From Acanthopleura granulata (lineage: Eukaryota; Mollusca; Polyplacophora; Chitonida; Chitonidae), in the NCBI GenBank assembly GCA_016165875.1, contig JABBOT010000023.1, positions 4,201,469-4,265,468 of the forward strand: a DNA stretch of 64,000 bases, in the 5' to 3' direction. The notes below the pieces were generated by a model. It worked only from the letters and a program-made list of their open reading frames with translations. It did no database searches and was not told where the DNA came from. Both the position numbers and the translations under genes were made by a program. Within the stretch, counting starts at the first letter, position 1; each line of letters opens with the position of its first letter. Positions 42,401-51,400 of the stretch are shown piece after piece.

Positions 42401-45400
42401 AACAGTGCAATATTGTTTTAGCTGCCAAATATGCGAGTTTGAACACTGCACACATGTACATCTTTCCTAATTGCCGCAATTTTTTGTATCTGTACATTAT
42501 TTATATCACTCCTACATGTAGTAGGATTGAGTTACCATACTAATTTAATGTAACTAATTTAATTTTCTATAATGTCTGCGGGGCCATTGAGAGAAAGGCA
42601 ATTATTAATGTAGCCGCTATCACCATATGCATGTTTTCTCCTTCTGTTTTCTTTCCGATTTTGCAAGGACAAGCTTGTTTTACAATTCAGCTGCTATATA
42701 TATATATACACAGTCTACAGAATGAAAAAGGATCAGACAATAGGAGTTGACAGATACAAGAGTTCACAGACAGCTCTGCAAAATGTGCTATAATGCAGAA
42801 GCTACACAGCTGGACCTTTCCTCTTTTATTGCCTTTAATTTCACATGTAAAAACACCAACTGGTATAATACATGCAAAAACACTAACTGGTATAATACTA
42901 AGAGGTATAAAAGAAACAAGTGGTAAAAAATCCAACAGGCTGATATGTCTGAAGACTATGTGTGCACCTACCACAGCCTGCACGTGGATATACTGATCCA
43001 GGTTATTGATGATGTTCAGCTCTTTGGTAGACACAGATCGCAGACACACCTCACCAAAATCCACCACTGGAGGGCCTGCCAAATAGATCGCAGCATACAT
43101 TACAGGGTTTAAAACACAGTTTGTCAGGCACATATTTCATTCTTGTCATGTGATGTTAGCTCAAACCAATGATCTCATAGTGAAATTAGAATGTACTACA
43201 AGAGTGCAAAACTCCCACAAATCTAAATCTGCAAATATTCAATCAAGGGGACAAATAATGCTTCTGTGTCCTATCTTGCAATGAAGAGAATTGCTGAAAA
43301 AAATTTCATGGACTAGTACAGTGTGAAATCATGTACGACATTCCATGTTTTTTTTTTCTCCAAGAGAGACAAAGAAATGCCAGCAAAAATATTCGAGGCC
43401 ATGGACATTGCACACTTCCCCTACATGGGGCATGGGCAAGCAGACGATGAGGCGAAAGATAACATTGGGAGGGCATAGGGAATTGAACGACATTGGATGA
43501 TACTGTATGAGAACAACAGCTGATAATGACCATTAGTAATAGCATATCAGAAAGCAAAACAGTCTGCTTGGAACATGTAAATTGTGAATGGACTTATGAG
43601 GCTGTGGAGTAGAGTTGTGTATTAACTTCCACGTTATTCAGACAATCTGCAGGGGTAAAGCATGTTGCTGCAAGTAAAACTGCAAACGCCCAGATGTCTA
43701 CAGTCTCAAATAACCTCCTTGGCCGAGGCAGAGTTATTTAGATCAACACAAGTCAGTAACATTTGTTTGTATACATGAACATGGGCCATTATGATACTAA
43801 TGGTATCTTACATTGTTTGTCTCAAACTGTTTCCAAAAAAAACCATTGTTTAGTGGAAGCCTCACTGACCTATGATAATCCGATGTAACTCTTGAGGAGA
43901 GAGGATTTTGGTGCAGTCGGCCTTCTCCAAGTCAGAGACAGGAACAGCATTCAGGCCATCTTGTATCTGAAAGTTCAAGAATGTGGAAGTATCAAATTTC
44001 ATTTCATTTCATTTCTCAGGAAGGGCTCCAAAATGTCCTTAAAATGTAAAAAAAAAAAAAATCACTTTAAACACTTTTATATTCTTGAAGGTAATGAAAT
44101 AATAGCAGGCATTAACTATTAAATGGAGGTTTAAGGCCTATAACGCTTGATCCCTCATTTCCCGCCTTCAGATGGAAAACTGGAGAGGACGGCAGAAAAA
44201 CACTCATTTTTCATTATCACTATTACGCCAGATCAGGTTGTCTACATTATTTCACGCAGAGAAGGTGATATCCTTATAAGGTAAGCAATGACAATAAATA
44301 AAAACTTATTTAAAAACTTAATATAAATTTGTTATAAAGGTGATAAACCTTGGAAAAGAGTTTTTGTGTACTACAAGATATCTTCAGTGTTCACGAAAAT
44401 CACAGAAAACCTTACACTTTCTACAGATGTGCTAAGAGCCAAGATCTCCGGATGGAGTCAGTATGGATGCATTTCACCTAAAGTTTAGCATTTTTCACGT
44501 GACACATTTTGCTTGATTATAACTGGTTCAACCACCTTACATGGCCACTTAAAAGAGTTTTATGTCCAGTCTGATTTACTTCTTATCAGAAAAAATTATG
44601 AGTTGGCATCAAAGGTATCATTTTAAGGCCTTTACATGCCTCTGAAAGGGCATTTTTATGTGCTAAACTTTGGGTGAAATAAAAGTATATTCCCCTGGTT
44701 TGATATCGTGTACATGTGCTTACTGGTTTACTGACACAATCCAGCTCAGCACTGGCCAGCTCCTTCCTGCTCAGAAGCTTCCAGTAGTCATTAGGTGGCC
44801 TTGGGGCTGAAAACAAGCAGGTCTGTCAGTAAATGTACACATAACAACATAACTGTCTAAGGATGCAGAACTTTATGGGTGTGTTAAGTTGCAACACAAA
44901 AACACAGATGTGGCCACTCAGATTATATATGAATAGAAAATGGGACAAATCCAAAATCATTCCACAATCTGAAAGAAATCAGGATTGAACTGATTATACT
45001 TGGATGAATTTACTCTTAAAGTCACATATAATGGATAGGCCATCTGTATCATGGTTATTTCACCATAATTCATCCAAAGAGAAACATTAAAATAAAAGCA
45101 GGGATGGGTTGATGCAAAAATCATTCAGAATTAAAAACTTGCTCAGCTGGAGGGGTGGGAGTATTCTATTAAGGAAAATGACATCATTTGCATATACCCC
45201 AGGTGTTTTCTTTTCAGAAACTCAATCAGAATCAGACAACTCAATGTATCAAAAACTCAATTTCTTTCCTGAAAACTCGATAAAAAATTTGTCTAAAACT
45301 CAATTTTCTGATATTTCTCATGGTACATGTAGTTATCCCATCAAGAAAGTGGCTAGAAAAACCTCATACTACCACCACTTGACCTGTGTAAGACATAGCT

Positions 45401-48400
45401 TCTCTATCACAACAGCAATACCACTCACATCTTGGATCAGGTTTGATTTCCTCTTGGGTCAGTTTCTTGGGTCGCAGGCCAGCGCCTGTCTTAATGCCAA
45501 TATCCATTTCATTGTTGGTGTCATTGAATTCCCTATAGTACAGACATTGGAATTGTGAAATGAATTGTGGAGTCATGGAATTGCTGACATGGTTTCTTCT
45601 CGTATACAACAACCAGTTCTATTGTAGATTGCAACGTCATGAATCGCAGTATATCTTTAAATCAATGTTCGTTTAAATCATCAATTTTTAAATGTACCAT
45701 ATAAAATTCAAGTGATCAGAAATGGAATGAGCTGCAAGCAGAGAAAGGTCAAGCAGAGTTTCTGAAAGAGAACCCAGACCTTCTGAGTTTAAGATGTGCG
45801 ATTTAACCATCTGGACTAGCCTTACGCAAAATACATAAATAAAAAACACAGACATCAATCTGCTCCTGTGGTATTTGCAGACATGTCTCCCTTAATGACT
45901 TGCCTGTCTTTTAGGATGCCCAGTCTGGTTTGGCGCATATTCCTCAGCATCTGTCTGTAGTGATTTCTGTGAGACTTCTTCTCCTTCTCCTCCTTGTCAG
46001 TATAGGCATAGTCTGGATCCACATAGTTGTGTCGATCTTCCTTGGTGAAAATTGTCCTGCACAAAAAAATTTACATCGATGAAATCATGGATTTCATTGA
46101 TAGGACTAACTTAATGATAGATCACATGAAATTTTATGTGATAAACAGTAAATCACCAATAATTTCACATGGTGTTTCAGCACATACTAATCACTTTTTT
46201 TGTACAGTTCCCACAGCGTAATGATTTACTGTACTACAACTACATGGGACAAACCACCAACCTTTGGCAAGTACCTCTCCACATATCAGACACAGATATA
46301 CATCCCATATCAGTAGAAGGCAAATAGCCTTTAACAAACATTAGACCACTCAAACAGTCACATAAGCATCGCTGACCAAACCTTACAAAATGTGAGAGCA
46401 CAAATTCCCGTTTAACACTCCAAGAGGGAATCAGCTTACGCTTTGTGTATCTTACCTGTATGCCTCCTTCCTATTGCTGGGCCTGATGCTGTGAGCTCTG
46501 TCATTAGGGAACGTGACCAGAGGATCCTCATCACCACCAGAATGGCTTGACTTGTGATCGTGAAGGCTGCTCTTCGCTGCATACGACATGGCGTTCCTTG
46601 GCTTGTTAGACTTTAACTCTGACATTTTTGTATCGACATACAGACCCACCTCACTGGCTATCAGTGGCGTTACGCCTACAAAAAAATACACAACACTGTC
46701 ACAGGATTGTAGGCTTTTTAATTCTAACTGAAATGAGGTATATTTCTTGCCTATGTCTAGACAGAGGCAAAGTGAAAATCTTGTACTGTGAGTTGTGCAA
46801 CAGTCCTTTCAACATTTATGCATGTATTTCGGTCAGACTGGGATGGTGTCTGCTGGTAGCAGATTGGTTCCAATGCTGACAAATTTATTTATGGTGCTAC
46901 CTCACTGGAACATCATACCAAGGACAATCTTTACACCGTCACAGAAAACAGACATATAAGCATCCTCATTTGTGCAATCTTATCACAGTTCTGAGTGCTG
47001 AAACCACTAACATGACCAAGTACACAAATATTTAAGTCTTATGCACAGCCCAAGTTACACGATATAAATCCTGATTTGCACAGTGAAAACTTTCTTTCAT
47101 CTGAGGATACCAGGTAAACTAGATCTGAAAGCCAACAGTATTCACTGACAGGAATTTTTCTTTCTTACCTGGATTAAACTTTGGGGGCCTTTTGACAGTT
47201 ATGGGATCACTGCGCCCCACTAGCTGGAGTGGGAAAGTTTGGATGACCTCTAGATGGTACATGACAGGATCTCTGTCATCTGCCACTGGACCAACCACGT
47301 CCAACATCTGCTGCGGTTTGAAACTCCCTAAACAATAAACAAACCCACCTGTACATACAGATTTTAAACAATATTATATACAAAAATTCCTGTTGGTTTA
47401 GTTTCACGTGAACTGAGTTTTCCAATCACTCTATATTGATCATACATCGCTTCTTTAAAATTCCAAACAACACTTTATAACATTTAAACATAATTATTCC
47501 ATCTTTCCAACCTTCAATTTAACACGACTAGTTTAATTTCATTTTATGATCGTATTACATCAGACAATATTTAGAAAAAAAATTGTCAAGGTTTGAGGCC
47601 TATCCTCTGGGCATCCAACTGCCTTCATGCTTATTCAAATTCCTAAACATATAATTCCTTTTCCTTGCTAGAAAACTTGGAAGAGTCTACAGATAACAAT
47701 TTCTTATAACTCAAAAAAGCTTGTATAAAATTCAAGTAGCTTTAGGCAAACAGACTCAGTGATTTATATATTTATTTCATTTATACGACGTCAACAAGTG
47801 TTATGGTGGGAAGACGACGGGCACAGCCCGGGGCAAACCCACGCCCATCCACGGGTTGCTGGGAGACCTCCTCACGTACAATCAGAGAGGAAGATAGCGT
47901 GACGTTGTCTCAAACTCACAGTGACCACACTGGTCAGGAGTTCCTGAGTTATTGTGTTTTGTTAATATGCTACAGCCACTTCGGACCCCTCACTGATTTA
48001 GTACATAAATGAACCGTGACTTTAGGTAAGGTCCAATAAACAAAAAATGACACCTCTCAAATTTTTACAAAGAATTTCAACACGAATACTACATGACTTT
48101 TTTTCCATCAAAGATTACAATGCTCCACAGTTTTGATCTCATCACATACCAACTTGATTTGGTGCAAATGAAATGGTGATGTCTTGGGAGTGTTTGGGAG
48201 CTATGTTGCCCTTGGTTGGATGGACACTGAAGTGGGCGATCTTCCTGAACTCATAGGTAGCCGGTAGAACATTGGAGTTGTTGCTAAGAGAGCAGAGTAA
48301 ATCCACTCGTTCCCCAACGGGGCATTCTCCAAAATCATACTTCTGCTTGGGCTGTATCTCCAGAAGCACAGGTAAGGCTGTGCCAGTTAAAGCTACCTCA

Positions 48401-51400
48401 ACAAATGTACCTAGGAGAATAAAATAAGGTTGTAAGACAACATGAAATGGGAAAATATCGAACACTGTATTCACTCTGAAACTACACCCAAAGAATTGCA
48501 TTTTCATAGGCAAATAAAACTCAAAGGATATTACTTCTGGTGCTGAAGATTTTTAAAACGTGTTTTTTAAGATCAACAGAAGTCTTAGAATCAGGAAAAA
48601 TGAGAAACTTGGTCATGGGTGAACTTTAAGGTCTAACACAATGGTCTAAGCTACTAAATAGCTGCATATTGGATAACGGCATACTAATGAAGCAGGTGAC
48701 AAAAAGTTTTTACTAATGATATAGGTAATCCAAAAACAATAGCTGTACTTTACACAGAATATCTGCATAATACATCAGAATGGTTCCTAAAAAAATTATA
48801 ATATTTATAGGGAAATGGGCTGAAAAATGTCATAAGAAACAGATATTTGATTTATCCAAATGCTGTTGTAACGTTAGTGGTGGAACTGAACATCATACAT
48901 GGAGTGGCAACATTTGATGTGGTGCTTTGTTAAATGTGACTGAATGAAACATCGCCTGGTTTCTGTACCTTCCACAGTACTTTTCTCCACATTTTCAGGC
49001 CTGCTGATAAAACCTCTGTTTGCTCCAATCATCTGGATGTGCATGAACAGGGCAAAGTCCTTTCTGGGAGCCGGCTCAGTCTGTGTCTTCCAGCCTTGAT
49101 GGGAGGCATGCCATCTGAAAGTTGTTTATTTACTTCACAAGAGTTTAAAAATGTACTCAAAAATTTTAACTCACATGACAACTCCCTCTGGGACAAACTA
49201 ACTGTAAACTATTTGTGCCCAAACTTGGTCCTTCCTCTCAACAAATGTGTTCAACCTGAGTTTTAATCATAGTCATATTTTTTATATCCATGTATTCATA
49301 AATATTATTAAAATTCAGACTTAGTGCAAGTATTGGGATCTATATAAACAACACAATTTTTTCTTTGCAGAAAAAAAAGTTACAAGAAACACAACTTACA
49401 AAATTTCATGAAAGTGACTCCTAATCACATCAAAAAGTCAACATGCATATTCCTCTAAAGGCCATATTATTACAGTAAAACCTAGTGATGTTTTTCCATC
49501 GCCTGGGACGGGAACAATACCTGGGACTGAATCTGAATATTACTGGAATCTTCTCCCAAGGTGCCAAGATACCCTGGTTAGGTATGGCTGTCACTAGTGA
49601 TGTCAGAACATTGGTCTTTCCTCGGCTCTTATCTCCTCCACTGCTCTGTTCTGCTAGCGTGGCTTCTGTGGTTAAGGTGAGGTCCACACCCTGATTTAAT
49701 AAGCCATGGATTTGAGAAGAATGTTAAAGGGAAAAATAAACTGCATATCCACATCGTTAATTCAATAATTTCAGGTACCTGTACAAGATATTTTTAAATA
49801 TCTCCACTTGAAAGTTGAAAATGTATTGTAGTAATTACTGTTACAAATAAAAATGTCAGACATCCAAAATTTTTACAGACTGAGAAAATCCTCTTCAAAA
49901 AATATCATACAGGAACAAATCCTGTTATTAAGTCTTCATGCGTAAGAAGACCACCAGATAAGTTCTCCAACATGCAATTTCAATATAATCAAGGGTATGG
50001 TGTGAAACCCAGAATAAATACTACAATCACATCTCTGGTATATGTATAATGATTTATTTATATAATTTATTTATTTGATTTGTGTTTCATGCCATGCTCA
50101 AGAATACTTCATTTATACGATGGCGACTAGTATTACCGACAGTGAGAGGATATATGTATAATTAATATATTCAACAGTTAGGACCAGTTAGCTAGTAAAC
50201 ACAAAAATATACACAAGGCCATTTGATACCAAAATGTGGAAAAATCTCAAAAGATCAGTTACGATATCTGAGATCATTTCAAAACTTACAGCCTCCTGAG
50301 CGATGGCATCCTCATCCAAAATGGCAACAAAACTGACTGGCTCTGGACCGTTGTTGTACAAAATGGCCTGCTGAGCTTTGTCTGTACCATAATATGTGGG
50401 TCCGAACTGTATACAGTCCATTCTCTCCTCGGTATCCATGGACAACAACTCTAAGGCTCGCTCCATAATGTTTCCCCGCACACGAACGGTTTTGCTTTTC
50501 TCATATCCTTCAAGTTTGACCCTGAAAAAAGAACAACAAAAAACGCTATCAGTACAAGCAATATGTAGTCTCAAATGCAAAATTTTATGAAATGGCATAT
50601 AATTATTGATGGCAAGTTGTTGCTGTATTTCACAGATGTTTACCAAAACGAGAAGCATTATGTGGTGTCCAAAACATAACAAAAACCCAACACATACAGA
50701 TGTATACTCACTATAATGACAACACATTAACCGTTTCCAACAATGAAATCATATCTAGAGGAGACATTCCCTAATGAACTGAAATGTTACGTAACTACAA
50801 TCTTGAACCAATTTCGGAACTGCAAACTGATGTTTACAAAACATTCAATAATTAATTTTGCTTTCACAATCACAGCCGACATTTGCACTTACTTGAACTC
50901 CTCATCAATTCTGTCGGCTTTGTTTGTCACAAGTTCCACCTAAAAAGGTAAAATTATATACAGTTAATTAAACTGGTATTTCAGTTGGGTTATACTATAT
51001 CACATAAAACGAATGACAGTTCATGAATTAATATATTCATGTGTTCAGTGAAGTTTAAGCAGCACAAGGTCTGAATAGCAGAAAAAGCAACCACATTAGG
51101 TTAAACGGCATTTCTTCAAGGCCTTAACCAACTTAACACCTTGTTCATATAAATCCCCAGTTTGAGTTCATTAGAACATGACTCAGTCTCTAGAGTAAGA
51201 AACACTCAATTACAGTAATACTTTTGAATTCTCCTGGCAATATTACATTGAGAGCAATGTTGTTCACAAATTTATGAATCAGGATCCAGCACCCACTTAC
51301 CTTTATAGACTGCACACTTTTGGCAGATACAATCCCAGTTGTTGGCAGAATCGAGATGGGCTTATCCCCATTGTATTTGATTCTGAACTCGCCTGGCTTG

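Noticed and set aside
45109..45558. 149-codon plus-strand open frame
   Set aside because: Antisense to CFAP47 exon 12 and intron; composition is not protein-like outside the exon.
50188..50727. 179-codon minus frame taken as a separate gene
   Set aside because: It is CFAP47 exon 5 (50,290-50,521) extended into both flanking introns; the acceptor and donor inside it keep frame with exons 4 and 6.
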